Made by a program: the position numbers and the translations under genes. This document shows positions 26,923 to 35,875 of a stretch of DNA of 64,000 nt, one piece after another. Where the stretch lies: assembly GCF_947500975.1 (NCBI RefSeq), contig NZ_CANMUE010000001.1, positions 124,001-188,000 of the forward strand, written 5' to 3'. The notes under the pieces were generated by a model. That model made no database searches. It had not been told where the DNA came from and saw nothing but the letters and a program-made list of their open reading frames with translations. The DNA is from an uncultured Polaribacter sp. GTDB lineage: Bacteria; Bacteroidota; Bacteroidia; Flavobacteriales; Flavobacteriaceae. The number at the start of each line of letters is the position of its first letter. Position 1 is the stretch's first letter.

Positions 26923-27596
26923 CATATATTATACTAGTTTTATCTGTACTCTTAGGTTCCTTATTGGTTTTTATTATTAAACCTAGTAATAAAATTGTAC
27001 GTTTATTATTGGCTTTTAGCGGTGCTTATTTACTATCTGTAACAGTGTTACATTTGTTACCAGAAGTTTACACAATAAACTCTAATGACACTGTAGTTGG
27101 AATTTTTATTTTAATAGGTATTATTTTACAATCGGTTTTAGAGTCTTTTTCTAAAGGCGCTGAGCATGGTCATATTCATATTCATTCTGATGGAAAAAAA
27201 TTTCCTACATTACTTTTTGTAAGTTTATGTTTACATGCTTTTTCTGAAGGGTTGCCAATACACAATGCTGATGATAATTTATTATGGGCAATTGTGGTAC
27301 ATAAAATACCAATTGCAATTGTATTAACCACATTTTTAATCAAAACAAAATACTCTAGTAAAATTGTTTTTGGTTTTCTATTTTTCTTTGGATTAATGAG
27401 TCCTTTAGGATTTTTAGTAGGAGATAAAATTCCTTTTTTCACAAACTATACTACTGAAATAACTGCTTTAATCATTGGTGTTTTCTTGCATATTTCAACT
27501 ATTATTTTATTCGAAAGCTCTGAGAATCATAAATTTAATTTACAGAAGTTTATGGCAATTCTATTAGGTATTTTATTAACAATTTTTAGTTTATAA
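26919..27596 (+). CDS. ZIP-family divalent metal transporter
   Basis: A 225-residue inner-membrane protein with about 7-8 hydrophobic helices, a ZIP-family metal permease for zinc or related divalent ions. Between the third and fourth helices is the typical His-rich loop (EHGHIHIHSDGK). The helix with LCLHAFSEGLPIHN carries the conserved H...EG metal-site signature, and VVHKIPIAIVL the HK motif of the next helix. It is coupled to the upstream methyltransferase by a 4-base overlap and converges on recQ. Confidence 0.88.
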   Translation: MTYIILVLSVLLGSLLVFIIKPSNKIVRLLLAFSGAYLLSVTVLHLLPEVYTINSNDTVVGIFILIGIILQSVLESFSKGAEHGHIHIHSDGKKFPTLLFVSLCLHAFSEGLPIHNADDNLLWAIVVHKIPIAIVLTTFLIKTKYSSKIVFGFLFFFGLMSPLGFLVGDKIPFFTNYTTEITALIIGVFLHISTIILFESSENHKFNLQKFMAILLGILLTIFSL

Positions 27597-27600
27597 AATA

Positions 27601-29784
27601 TTAATTACCAACTTCATTAATAAATTTAATTCTCATTAATCTTAATTCATCTTCATCATAATCACCATCAAACTCATCTAAAGCTTCCTGTATACTATCA
27701 GATTCCGCCTCCATAAAATACTCATGTATTTCTTCTTGTTGATCTTCGTCTAACAAGTCATCTAAAGCATAATCAATATTTAATTTTGTGCCAGAATAAA
27801 TGATTGCTTCCATTTCTTTTATCAAATCATTCATGTCTTTACCTTTCGATTTTGCAATATCATCTAAAGGAAGTTTTCTATCTGTATTTTGAATGATATA
27901 TAATTTTAATCCAGAATTAACACCTGTACTTTTTACAATTAAATCATCAGGTCTTAAAATATCATTTTCATCAACATAAGTAGAAATTAATTTTACAAAA
28001 TCTTTACCAAATTTTCTAGCTTTACCTTCACCAACTCCGTGAACCTTAGACATTTCTTCTAAAGTTATAGGGTATTTTAAAGCCATATCATCTAAAGAAG
28101 GGTCTTGAAAAACTGCAAATGGAGGAACTCCTTGTTTTGTAGCTACTTTTTTACGTAAATCTTTTAATAATTTTACTAGTTTTTCATCTGCAGCACCACC
28201 TGAAGATTTAGCATTGGTGATGATAGAATTGTCATTTTCTTCTGAATAAGAATGATCTTCTGTCATCATAAAAGAAGTAGGATTTTGCATAAACTCCTCT
28301 CCTATTTTGGTTAATTTAATAACACCATACTGTTCTATTTCTTTTCTGATATAATTAACCACCAAAATTTGACGGATTAACGCCATCCAATAAAGTGCAC
28401 TTTTATCTTTACCAATTCCAAAATGGGGTTGTAAATGTGTTTTATGCGATGTTAAAAGTGCATTTTCTTTACCAATAATGGTGTTTACAATTTCTTTAGA
28501 TTTGTATTGTTGTAGCGTGTTTTTAATAACAGACAACAACTTTATAACATCTTCTTTAGCTTCATGTTTTTTCTTTGGATTTCTAGAATTATCATCCATA
28601 TCAGCTCCTTCTCCATTTACATCATCAAATTCTTCACCAAAATAATGCAGCAAATATTTACGTCTATTCATAGAAGTTTCTGCATAACCCACAACTTCTT
28701 GTAACAAAGCATGCCCTATTTCTTGTTCCGCAACAGGTTTACTAGACATAAATTTTTCTAACTTCTCTATATCTTTATAGGCATAAAAGGCCAAACAATA
28801 CCCTTCACCATCATCTCTACCGGCTCTTCCCGTTTCTTGATAATAACTTTCTAAACTCTTTGGAATATCATGATGAATTACAAAACGTACATCTGGTTTA
28901 TCAATTCCCATTCCAAAAGCAATAGTTGCTACAACAACGTCACAATCTTCCATCAAAAACATATCTTGATGTTTTACTCTTGTTTTGGCATCTAAACCTG
29001 CATGATAAGGCACAGCTTTAATTCCGTTTACTTGTAAAACTTGAGCAACTTCTTCAACTTTTTTTCTACTTAAACAATAAATAATTCCAGATTTACCTTC
29101 CTGTTGTTTTACAAAACGGATAATATCTTTTTGAACATCTGCTGTTTTGGGTCTTACTTCATAAAATAAATTTGCTCTATTAAAAGATGCCTTAAATCTG
29201 TTTGCATCGGTAATACCAAGAGTTTTTATAATATCTTCTTGTACTTTTTCTGTAGCTGTTGCCGTTAAACAAATTACTGGCACATTATCAATTGCTCTAA
29301 TAATATGTTTTAAATTTCTATATTCAGGTCTAAAATCATGCCCCCATTCAGAAATACAATGCGCTTCATCAATAGCTACAAAAGAAATTTTTTGAGTTCT
29401 TAAAAAAGCAACATACTCTTCTTTTATTAAAGATTCTGGCGCTACATACAAAAGTTTAGTAATTCCGTTAGTAATATCTGCTTTTACCTGAGCTACTTCT
29501 GTTTTATTCAACGACGAATTTAAAACATGTGCAACACCATTATGTTCAGATATACCCCTAATAGCATCAACTTGATTTTTCATTAAGGCAATTAAAGGAG
29601 ATACAACAATTGCAGTTCCTTCAGCCATTAACGCTGGTAATTGGTAACATAAAGATTTTCCACCACCGGTTGGCATAATTACAAACGTGTTGTGATTGCC
29701 AACAATACTTTTTATAACTTCTTCTTGTAATCCTTTAAATTTATTAAATCCAAAAAACTTTTTAAGAGGACTATGTAAATCCAT
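27601..29784 (-). CDS. recQ: RecQ-family ATP-dependent DNA helicase without zinc cysteines
   Basis: A 727-residue 3'-5' helicase for recombination and repair. Walker A is MPTGGGKS (residues 37-44), the DEAH box is 139-142 and the aromatic-rich loop AHCISEWGHDFRP follows; motif VI is QETGRAGRD. The RecQ C-terminal region keeps RRKYLLHYFGEEF (about 374-386), but the four zinc-binding cysteines that follow in E. coli RecQ are absent (DDVNGEGADMDD). An HRDC-like domain lies near residues 530-610 (FAVFQDPSLDDMA), with an acidic helical tail after it. It converges on the ZIP gene; divergent from kdsD. Confidence 0.94.
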   Translation of the reverse strand: MDLHSPLKKFFGFNKFKGLQEEVIKSIVGNHNTFVIMPTGGGKSLCYQLPALMAEGTAIVVSPLIALMKNQVDAIRGISEHNGVAHVLNSSLNKTEVAQVKADITNGITKLLYVAPESLIKEEYVAFLRTQKISFVAIDEAHCISEWGHDFRPEYRNLKHIIRAIDNVPVICLTATATEKVQEDIIKTLGITDANRFKASFNRANLFYEVRPKTADVQKDIIRFVKQQEGKSGIIYCLSRKKVEEVAQVLQVNGIKAVPYHAGLDAKTRVKHQDMFLMEDCDVVVATIAFGMGIDKPDVRFVIHHDIPKSLESYYQETGRAGRDDGEGYCLAFYAYKDIEKLEKFMSSKPVAEQEIGHALLQEVVGYAETSMNRRKYLLHYFGEEFDDVNGEGADMDDNSRNPKKKHEAKEDVIKLLSVIKNTLQQYKSKEIVNTIIGKENALLTSHKTHLQPHFGIGKDKSALYWMALIRQILVVNYIRKEIEQYGVIKLTKIGEEFMQNPTSFMMTEDHSYSEENDNSIITNAKSSGGAADEKLVKLLKDLRKKVATKQGVPPFAVFQDPSLDDMALKYPITLEEMSKVHGVGEGKARKFGKDFVKLISTYVDENDILRPDDLIVKSTGVNSGLKLYIIQNTDRKLPLDDIAKSKGKDMNDLIKEMEAIIYSGTKLNIDYALDDLLDEDQQEEIHEYFMEAESDSIQEALDEFDGDYDEDELRLMRIKFINEVGN

Positions 29785-29834
29785 TCAATATAAATTTATG
29801 TTGAAAATTAAAAGACAAACCTTTAATTATATTA

Positions 29835-29865
29835 TTTGTTGAAACTTATTTTTATAGTAAATTTG
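29835..29865 (+). promoter_or_regulatory. Complete Bacteroidota promoter upstream of kdsD
   Basis: TTTG (29835-29838), a 19-base spacer and TAAATTTG (29858-29865) fit the -33/-7 consensus TTTG-N19-21-TAnnTTTG at both boxes and the spacing. It should start transcription of kdsD-tatC with a leader of about 50 bases. Confidence 0.82.
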
Positions 29866-29922
29866 CCTTATTCATATATCTAAAGATATAACTTTTTTTT
29901 ATTCTGATAAAATAGACAACAC

Positions 29923-30891
29923 TTGAAAAATCAATCATCTATTATTGCCAATGCAAAAAAAACCATTTTAGCCGAAAGCAATGCTATAGCGAATTTAGCA
30001 AAATTAATTAATGTAGATTTTGAAAATGCTATTAAATGTATAATAAATTCTAATGGAAGGGTAATTGTAACAGGAATAGGAAAAAGTGCAAACATTGCCA
30101 CTAAAATAGTTGCAACCCTTAATTCTACAGGTACACCAGCTATTTTTATGCATGCTGCAGATGCAATTCATGGGGATTTAGGAAATGTTTTAAAAGATGA
30201 TATTGTAATTTGTATTTCTAAAAGTGGAAATACACCAGAAATTAAAGTACTAGTTCCATTTATTAAAAACTACGGAAATAAAATTATTGCAATTACAGGT
30301 AATGTAGATTCTTATTTAGGTAAAAATGCCGATTTTACTCTAAATACTTTTGTAGAAAAAGAAGCTTGCCCAAATAATTTAGCACCAACAACTAGCACAA
30401 CAGCTCAATTAGTTATGGGTGATGCATTAGCTGTTTGTTTGTTAGAATTAAAAGGATTTACAAGTAACGATTTTGCTAAATATCATCCAGGAGGCGCATT
30501 AGGTAAACGTTTGTATTTACGCGTTTCTGACTTAATAAAGAATAATGACCTACCTCAGGTTTCTGAAAGTGAAACAATTGCAAAGGTAATTGTAGAAATT
30601 TCTGAAAAAAGATTAGGTGTTACTGCTGTTATAAAAAACAATAAAATTGTAGGTATAATTACAGATGGTGATATAAGAAGAATGTTAACTAAAACTACAA
30701 AAATAGACAGCTTTACCGCAAAAGACATTATGGGTAAAAACCCAAAAACGGTTCATAAAGATGATATGGCTATTGAAGCTTTAGACGCTTTAGAAAGCAA
30801 TAGTATTACTCAAATTTTAGTTACTGATGACCATGGAAATTATTCAGGAGTAGTACATTTACATGATTTAATTAAAGAAGGTATTTTTTAA
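29923..30891 (+). CDS. kdsD: Arabinose-5-phosphate isomerase (KdsD/KpsF family)
   Basis: A 322-residue isomerase converting ribulose 5-phosphate to arabinose 5-phosphate, the first step to Kdo for lipopolysaccharide. The SIS domain (about 30-180) contains VTGIGKSANIATKIVATLNS, FMHAADAIHGDLG, CISKSGNTPEIK and the APTTSTTAQLVMGDALAVCL active-site segment. KYHPGGALGKRL links to two CBS motifs (about 205-320). The TTG start (aligned start MKNQSSIIANAK) is preferred over later Met codons because it matches normal family length. Its last base overlaps the tatC ATG (TAATG). Confidence 0.95.
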   Translation: MKNQSSIIANAKKTILAESNAIANLAKLINVDFENAIKCIINSNGRVIVTGIGKSANIATKIVATLNSTGTPAIFMHAADAIHGDLGNVLKDDIVICISKSGNTPEIKVLVPFIKNYGNKIIAITGNVDSYLGKNADFTLNTFVEKEACPNNLAPTTSTTAQLVMGDALAVCLLELKGFTSNDFAKYHPGGALGKRLYLRVSDLIKNNDLPQVSESETIAKVIVEISEKRLGVTAVIKNNKIVGIITDGDIRRMLTKTTKIDSFTAKDIMGKNPKTVHKDDMAIEALDALESNSITQILVTDDHGNYSGVVHLHDLIKEGIF

Positions 30892-31706
30892 TGGCAGAGC
30901 AACAAAAAGAAATGTCTTTTTTAGGACATTTAGAAGAATTAAGATGGCATTTAGTAAGAAGTGCAGCTGCAGTTTTTATCCTTTCAATTGTATTTTTTGT
31001 TTTTGCACAAGAGGTTTATGATCACTTTTTATTAGCTCATATTAAACCCGATTTTATAACTTATAAGGCATTTTGTAATTTTTTTAACCTATTTGGTATG
31101 GATAGTGCTTTTTGTCATATTAATTTTGCTGATAAAAAATTACAAAGTATAAAAGTAACATCACAATTAATGAACTCTATTTGGTCTTCATTAATACTGG
31201 GTGTAATTCTTTCTTTTCCATATTTATTATGGGAAATTTGGCGATTTATTTCTCCTGGTTTAACCAAAGAAGAAATCAAAAAATCTAGAGGATTTATCTT
31301 TATTGCTTCTTTTCTTTTTTTTATTGGAGTATTATTTAGTTTTTATGTAATTGCACCAATTTCTATTCAATTTTTATACAATTATCAAATTACAGATGCA
31401 ATTCAAAATAGTTTTACACTAGAATCTCATATTGGATTGGTAACAAACATGTTATTAGGGGTTTCAGTTTTATTTGAATTACCTGTATTAATTTATTTTT
31501 TAACAAAAATTGGATTAATTACTCCAGAGTTTTTAAAGAAATATAGAAAACACGCTTTGGTTGTTGTTTTGGTTTTAGCAGCAATTATTACGCCTCCAGA
31601 TGTTGCCAGTCAAATTATTGTTGCAATACCTGTTTTAATCCTTTATGAGATTAGTATTAAAGTATCAAGAAGAGTTTTAAAAAATCAAGAAAAACAAAAT
31701 AATTAG
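30891..31706 (+). CDS. tatC: Sec-independent protein translocase TatC
   Basis: The polytopic receptor of the twin-arginine system, 271 residues with six membrane helices. The N-terminal cytoplasmic motif FLGHLEELRWHLVRS is diagnostic (HLEELR), and conserved FPYLLWEIWRFISPGLTKEE with APISIQF and a final AAIITPPDVASQ are present. A longer first periplasmic loop (YKAFCNFFNLFGMDS) is usual for flavobacteria. No tatA or tatB lies in this window. It is coupled to kdsD by a one-base overlap. Confidence 0.96.
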   Translation: MAEQQKEMSFLGHLEELRWHLVRSAAAVFILSIVFFVFAQEVYDHFLLAHIKPDFITYKAFCNFFNLFGMDSAFCHINFADKKLQSIKVTSQLMNSIWSSLILGVILSFPYLLWEIWRFISPGLTKEEIKKSRGFIFIASFLFFIGVLFSFYVIAPISIQFLYNYQITDAIQNSFTLESHIGLVTNMLLGVSVLFELPVLIYFLTKIGLITPEFLKKYRKHALVVVLVLAAIITPPDVASQIIVAIPVLILYEISIKVSRRVLKNQEKQNN

Positions 31707-31817
31707 TAAAATAGATTTATCAACATTAATTTATGAACTAATTAAGATTTAAAAATAATCTAATTAGTATTTTTACAATTCTCATTTTAAACACAAATAG
31801 TTTACACTTTTTAAAAT

Positions 31818-32555
31818 ATGATTTTAAGAGCAGACAACATTCAAAAAATATATGGTTCTAGAAAAGTTGTAAAAGGCATTTCTTTAGAAGTAAAACAAGG
31901 AGAAATTATAGGTCTTTTAGGACCAAATGGAGCTGGTAAAACAACTTCTTTTTATATGATTGTTGGCATGGTAAAACCAAATGAAGGTCATATTTATTTA
32001 AATGATGAAGAAATAACCAATGATGCCATGTATAAACGTGCACAAAAAGGAATCGGTTATTTGGCACAAGAAGCTTCTGTTTTTAGAAAATTATCTGTAG
32101 AAGATAACATAATGTCAGTTTTACAATTTACTGGTTTATCAAAAAAAGAGCAAAAAATTAAATTAGAGTCTTTAATAGAAGAATTTAATATTGGGCATGT
32201 ACGTAAAAATAGAGGCGATTTACTTTCTGGTGGAGAAAGACGTAGAACCGAAATTGCTCGTTGTTTAGCTTCTGATCCTAATTTTATTTTATTAGATGAG
32301 CCTTTTGCTGGTGTAGATCCAATTGCTGTAGAAGATATTCAAAGTATTGTTGCTCAATTAAAAAATAAAAATATTGGTATCTTAATTACGGATCATGATG
32401 TACAAGCTACCCTAGCAATTACTGATAAAACCTATTTAATGTATGATGGCGGTATTTTAAAAGAAGGAACGCCCGAAGAATTAGCTGCTGATGAAATGGT
32501 AAGAAAAGTATATTTAGGTAAAGATTTTGAATTAAAGAAAAAGAAAATAATTTAA
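31818..32555 (+). CDS. lptB: LPS export ABC transporter ATP-binding protein
   Basis: LptB powers the LptFG-LptC-LptA bridge that carries LPS to the outer membrane. The 245-residue ATPase has Walker A GPNGAGKTTS (about residues 35-44), Q-loop GIGYLAQEASVFRKLS, signature LLSGGERRR, Walker B FILLDEPFAGVDP and the H-loop ITDHDV. The LptB-type extension ELAADEMVRKVYLG is present. It lies 111 bases after tatC in the same direction; Kdo synthesis and LPS export sit side by side. The gene ends against the oppositely oriented VOC gene with 4 overlapping bases. Confidence 0.97.
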   Translation: MILRADNIQKIYGSRKVVKGISLEVKQGEIIGLLGPNGAGKTTSFYMIVGMVKPNEGHIYLNDEEITNDAMYKRAQKGIGYLAQEASVFRKLSVEDNIMSVLQFTGLSKKEQKIKLESLIEEFNIGHVRKNRGDLLSGGERRRTEIARCLASDPNFILLDEPFAGVDPIAVEDIQSIVAQLKNKNIGILITDHDVQATLAITDKTYLMYDGGILKEGTPEELAADEMVRKVYLGKDFELKKKKII

Positions 32556-32923
32556 TAAAAACAACCTATATGCCACAGAATTCCTGATGGATCATGTAAA
32601 AAAAATTCTTTACCCCAATCGTTTTCTACAATTTTTGATAATTTAACTTTTGGATACTTCTTAATTAATTGTTTTGTTTGTAATTTTGATAAATAATCTT
32701 CAATATTATCAACTTCTAAAAAAAGCATAGTATTTTCAACCCAATCTTTTACAAATGCTTTCTGTAAATAAAAACTCAATTTATCATTTACTTTAAAAAC
32801 ATTTAAGTTTTTTGATAAAATGGTTTCATTAAATCCTAAGTCTTTATAAAAATTACAAGATTCATTAAAATTTCTTGCCCCAATAAAAGGTCTTAAAGAT
32901 TTAAACTGTTGCTTTTTTTCCAT
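32552..32923 (-). CDS. Glyoxalase/bleomycin resistance (VOC) family protein
   Basis: A 123-residue single VOC-fold protein (FIGARNFNESCNFYKDLGF, LSFYLQKAF, DPSGILWHIG). It resembles small glyoxalase-like proteins that act as antibiotic-binding or isomerase units; the terminal HDPSGILWHIG segment is typical. Its start overlaps the end of pssA by 23 bases in another frame, so it is likely co-transcribed. Function unknown. Confidence 0.85.
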   Translation of the reverse strand: MEKKQQFKSLRPFIGARNFNESCNFYKDLGFNETILSKNLNVFKVNDKLSFYLQKAFVKDWVENTMLFLEVDNIEDYLSKLQTKQLIKKYPKVKLSKIVENDWGKEFFLHDPSGILWHIGCFY

Positions 32924-33650
32924 TATTAGAAATTATTGATAAAAAAACATAAATCATTATAATTAATGGTATAGATAAATAAATTAATGCAATTATCAAT
33001 ATTAAAGATAGCACTAAAAATAAATACTTTATGATATTATTTTTTAAAGAATAATCTTTAAATTTTAATGAAAACAAAGGCAGTTCTGCATTCATTAAAT
33101 AAGTTAAAACTACAGTTATTGCAATTAAAAAATAGTGATTACTAATTAGATTAGTAGCAAATTCTATTTCAGAATGTTCTAAAATTAACGGTAAAGAAAT
33201 TACAAACAAACTCATAGCTGGTGTAGGTAATCCAATAAAAGAATCTGATTGCCTTGTATCAATATTAAATTTTGCTAATCTGTAACATGCTCCTAAAGTT
33301 AATATTATCCCCAAAAAAGGCAATAATTCAATATTTAATTCTGAAAAAGAATTTATTTTTTCATCAAAAGAAGTAACAACATTATTCTTAGATAATAAAT
33401 TAAACATTATTATACCTGGCACAACACCACTTGTAACCATGTCTGCTAAAGAATCTAATTGTTTTCCTAATTCTCCAGAAACATTTAATAAACGAGCTAC
33501 AAAACCATCAAAAAAATCAAAAAAAATACCTATAACAACAAATAATGCAGCTAATTTAAAGTTTTCTTGAACGGCAAAAATTACAGCAATTGTGCCACAA
33601 AAAAGATTACCAAGGGTTAATAAATTAGGAATATGATTTTTGATATTCAT
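32901..33650 (-). CDS. pssA: CDP-diacylglycerol-serine O-phosphatidyltransferase
   Basis: An inner-membrane CDP-alcohol phosphotransferase that makes phosphatidylserine, the precursor of phosphatidylethanolamine. The 249-residue protein carries the catalytic motif D-G-x2-A-R-x8-G-x3-D-x3-D as DFFDGFVARLLNVSGELGKQ followed by LDSLADM, with about six to eight hydrophobic helices. FIGLPTPAMSLFVISLPL matches PssA rather than PgsA. The following VOC gene overlaps its last 23 bases. Confidence 0.93.
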   Translation of the reverse strand: MNIKNHIPNLLTLGNLFCGTIAVIFAVQENFKLAALFVVIGIFFDFFDGFVARLLNVSGELGKQLDSLADMVTSGVVPGIIMFNLLSKNNVVTSFDEKINSFSELNIELLPFLGIILTLGACYRLAKFNIDTRQSDSFIGLPTPAMSLFVISLPLILEHSEIEFATNLISNHYFLIAITVVLTYLMNAELPLFSLKFKDYSLKNNIIKYLFLVLSLILIIALIYLSIPLIIMIYVFLSIISNNGKKATV

Positions 33651-33745
33651 TTATATTTATTTTAAAAAGCTAAAATAAGAAATACTATTTTGGTAGTTTT
33701 CAGAATCACTTATTTTTTGTCATATTTGTAGAAATTAGAATTAAT

Positions 33746-34729
33746 ATGCCAAATTTTAAATCAAATTTTTCACCTACAATCCCTTTTAGAAATTGTCACT
33801 TTAACACCATGTATAGGGCTCTTTTCATGAATGATACTGTAACTTATAATCGAAAAAGAGTTTTAACTTGGGATGATGATTTTGTAGATTTAGATTTTTC
33901 AACTATTGGTTCTAAAACTTTGGTTTTGTTAATTCATGGTTTAGAGGGCAGTTCGGAATCTAAATATATTATTGCAAATACGAACCACCTAAATAAAAAA
34001 GGAATGGATGTTGTTTGTTTTAATTTAAGAGGTTGTAGTGGAGAAGATAATTGGATTTTACAAACTTATCATAGTGGTAAAACAGAAGATTTGGACTTTG
34101 TTGTAAATCATCTTATAAAAAATTATGATTATGAAAACATTATAATTGTTGGCTTTAGTTTAGGGGGTAATTTAACTTTAAAATATTTAGGTGAAAAGAG
34201 TAAGAAAATATCTTCAAAAATAAAAGGAGCAATTGCTGTATCTGTTCCTATAGACATAGCCACTGCCGAAACTGAGATGGAAAAACTTAAAAATAAATTA
34301 TATATGAAAGTTTTTTTTAAAACTATGAAAAATAAAATATTAGAAAAATCTTATAAGTTTCCAGAATATAAATTAGACAAAGACAAATTATTTAAAGCAA
34401 CAAAATTTAAACATTTAGAACATTTATATACTGCACCAGTTTTTGGCTTTGAAAGTCCAGAAGATTATTGGGAAAAAGCAAGTTCAAAACCTTATTTATC
34501 TAAAATAAAAAAGCCTACATTATTAATAAATGCAAAAGATGATTCTTTTTTATCAAAAGAATGTTATCCATTTGAAATTGCTGATAAATCAGAATATTTT
34601 TTTTTAGAAACCCCAAAATACGGTGGTCATTGTGGATTCATGAGTTCATTTAAACAGCAAGAAAACAATTGGTTGGAGCTAAGAGTTGAACGTTTTATCA
34701 AGGAAAATATTCAAATTGAAATGACTTAA
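33746..34729 (+). CDS. YheT-family alpha/beta hydrolase
   Basis: A 327-residue cytoplasmic esterase-like hydrolase of the YheT/ABHD1-3 family. The oxyanion block LLIHGLEGSSESKYI and the nucleophile elbow VGFSLGGNLTLKYLGE (Ser nucleophile) are clear; the conserved NLRGCSGE block follows the first. The acid is probably in NAKDDSFLS and the base His in GGHCGFMSS near the C-terminus. Its substrate is unknown. Confidence 0.92.
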   Translation: MPNFKSNFSPTIPFRNCHFNTMYRALFMNDTVTYNRKRVLTWDDDFVDLDFSTIGSKTLVLLIHGLEGSSESKYIIANTNHLNKKGMDVVCFNLRGCSGEDNWILQTYHSGKTEDLDFVVNHLIKNYDYENIIIVGFSLGGNLTLKYLGEKSKKISSKIKGAIAVSVPIDIATAETEMEKLKNKLYMKVFFKTMKNKILEKSYKFPEYKLDKDKLFKATKFKHLEHLYTAPVFGFESPEDYWEKASSKPYLSKIKKPTLLINAKDDSFLSKECYPFEIADKSEYFFLETPKYGGHCGFMSSFKQQENNWLELRVERFIKENIQIEMT

Positions 34730-34742
34730 ACAATATCTTAAA

Positions 34743-34759
34743 AAAACAACAGTTGTTTT
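34743..34759 (+). terminator. Small hairpin after the YheT-like gene
   Basis: AAAACAAC / GTTGTTTT inverted repeat (8 bp arms, single A at the centre so the effective loop takes inner pairs) 14 bases beyond the stop. Weak but positioned as a terminator. Confidence 0.35.
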
Positions 34760-34799
34760 AGTATGTTTTTAGATATTTGTTATCTATAATTTTAAACTT

Positions 34800-35870
34800 T
34801 TGAAATACAAATTAATCCTTATTTTCTGCACATTTTCATGGATAATAAATGGTCAAACATTTAGAAATTATTCTAATGAATTTTTATCTATTGGTGTAGA
34901 TGCTGCTGCTTTAGGGATGAGTAAAACAGTGGTTGCAACCACAAATAATGTCAATTCAATTTACTGGAATCCTGCAGGTTTGGTTGGTATTGAAGATTAC
35001 CAAGGTTCATTAATGCATGCATCTTATTTTGCAGGTATTGCCAATTATAATCACGCTGCTTTTGCCATGCCTATTGATAAAGAAAGTGCTATTGGTATTT
35101 CTGTAATTCGTTTTGGAGTAGATGATATTTTAAATACAACAGAATTAATTGACAGTCAAGGAAATATTGATTTTAATAGAATTAGTTTATTTTCTGCTGC
35201 TGATTATGCATTTAACTTTGCCTATGCTAGAAAACTCATTTTTAAAGATTTAACATTGGGTGTAAATGCTAAAATTGTTAGAAGAATTATTGGCGATTTT
35301 GCTTCTTCTTGGGGTTTTGGCTTTGATGCTGGTATTCAATTTAAAAGAAATAATTGGCAAATTGGTTTAATGATAAGAGATATTACTACCACTTTTAATA
35401 GTTGGAGTATAAATCAAGATGAATTTGATAAAATTAAAAATGCAATTCCTGGTGAAAATCAAGAATTACCAGAAACTACAGAAGTTACAAAACCAAAAAT
35501 ACAATTTGGAGTTGCAAAACAATGGAGAATTGGACGTTTTTTTAATTTACTTTCAGAATTCGATTTAAATATGCGTTTTGCAAAAACTAACGATATTTTT
35601 TCATCAGAAATTTTAAGCATTGATCCAGCAATAGGCTTTCAGGTAGATTATGACAATTTAGTTTTTGTAAGAGCAGGAGTAGGTAATTTTCAATACGTTC
35701 AACAATTTGATAATACCACTTCCCTATCAACACAACCCAATTTTGGTGTTGGTTTTAAATATAATGGCATTCAAATAGATTACGCTTTAACAAATATCGG
35801 AAGTGTTGGAAACGCAATGTATTCTAATATTTTTTCAATTACTTTTGATTATAGTTTTTTTAGAAATTAA
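34800..35870 (+). CDS. PorV/PorQ-family outer-membrane barrel protein
   Basis: A 356-residue beta-barrel protein, FadL-like, of the PorV/PorQ family. PorV and PorQ are T9SS proteins that shuttle cargo or anchor it at the cell surface. After a signal peptide (TFSWIINGQT) the pattern FLSIGVDAAALGMSKTVVA, then NSIYWNPAGLVG is diagnostic (ALGMGG...YWNPAGL family). The C-terminal strands end in FSITFDYSFFRN with an aromatic residue near the end. The start TTG (MKYKLILIFC) is the only one giving a complete signal peptide. Two bases separate it from the DUF4105 gene frame. Confidence 0.9.
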   Translation: MKYKLILIFCTFSWIINGQTFRNYSNEFLSIGVDAAALGMSKTVVATTNNVNSIYWNPAGLVGIEDYQGSLMHASYFAGIANYNHAAFAMPIDKESAIGISVIRFGVDDILNTTELIDSQGNIDFNRISLFSAADYAFNFAYARKLIFKDLTLGVNAKIVRRIIGDFASSWGFGFDAGIQFKRNNWQIGLMIRDITTTFNSWSINQDEFDKIKNAIPGENQELPETTEVTKPKIQFGVAKQWRIGRFFNLLSEFDLNMRFAKTNDIFSSEILSIDPAIGFQVDYDNLVFVRAGVGNFQYVQQFDNTTSLSTQPNFGVGFKYNGIQIDYALTNIGSVGNAMYSNIFSITFDYSFFRN

Positions 35871-35875
35871 TATTG

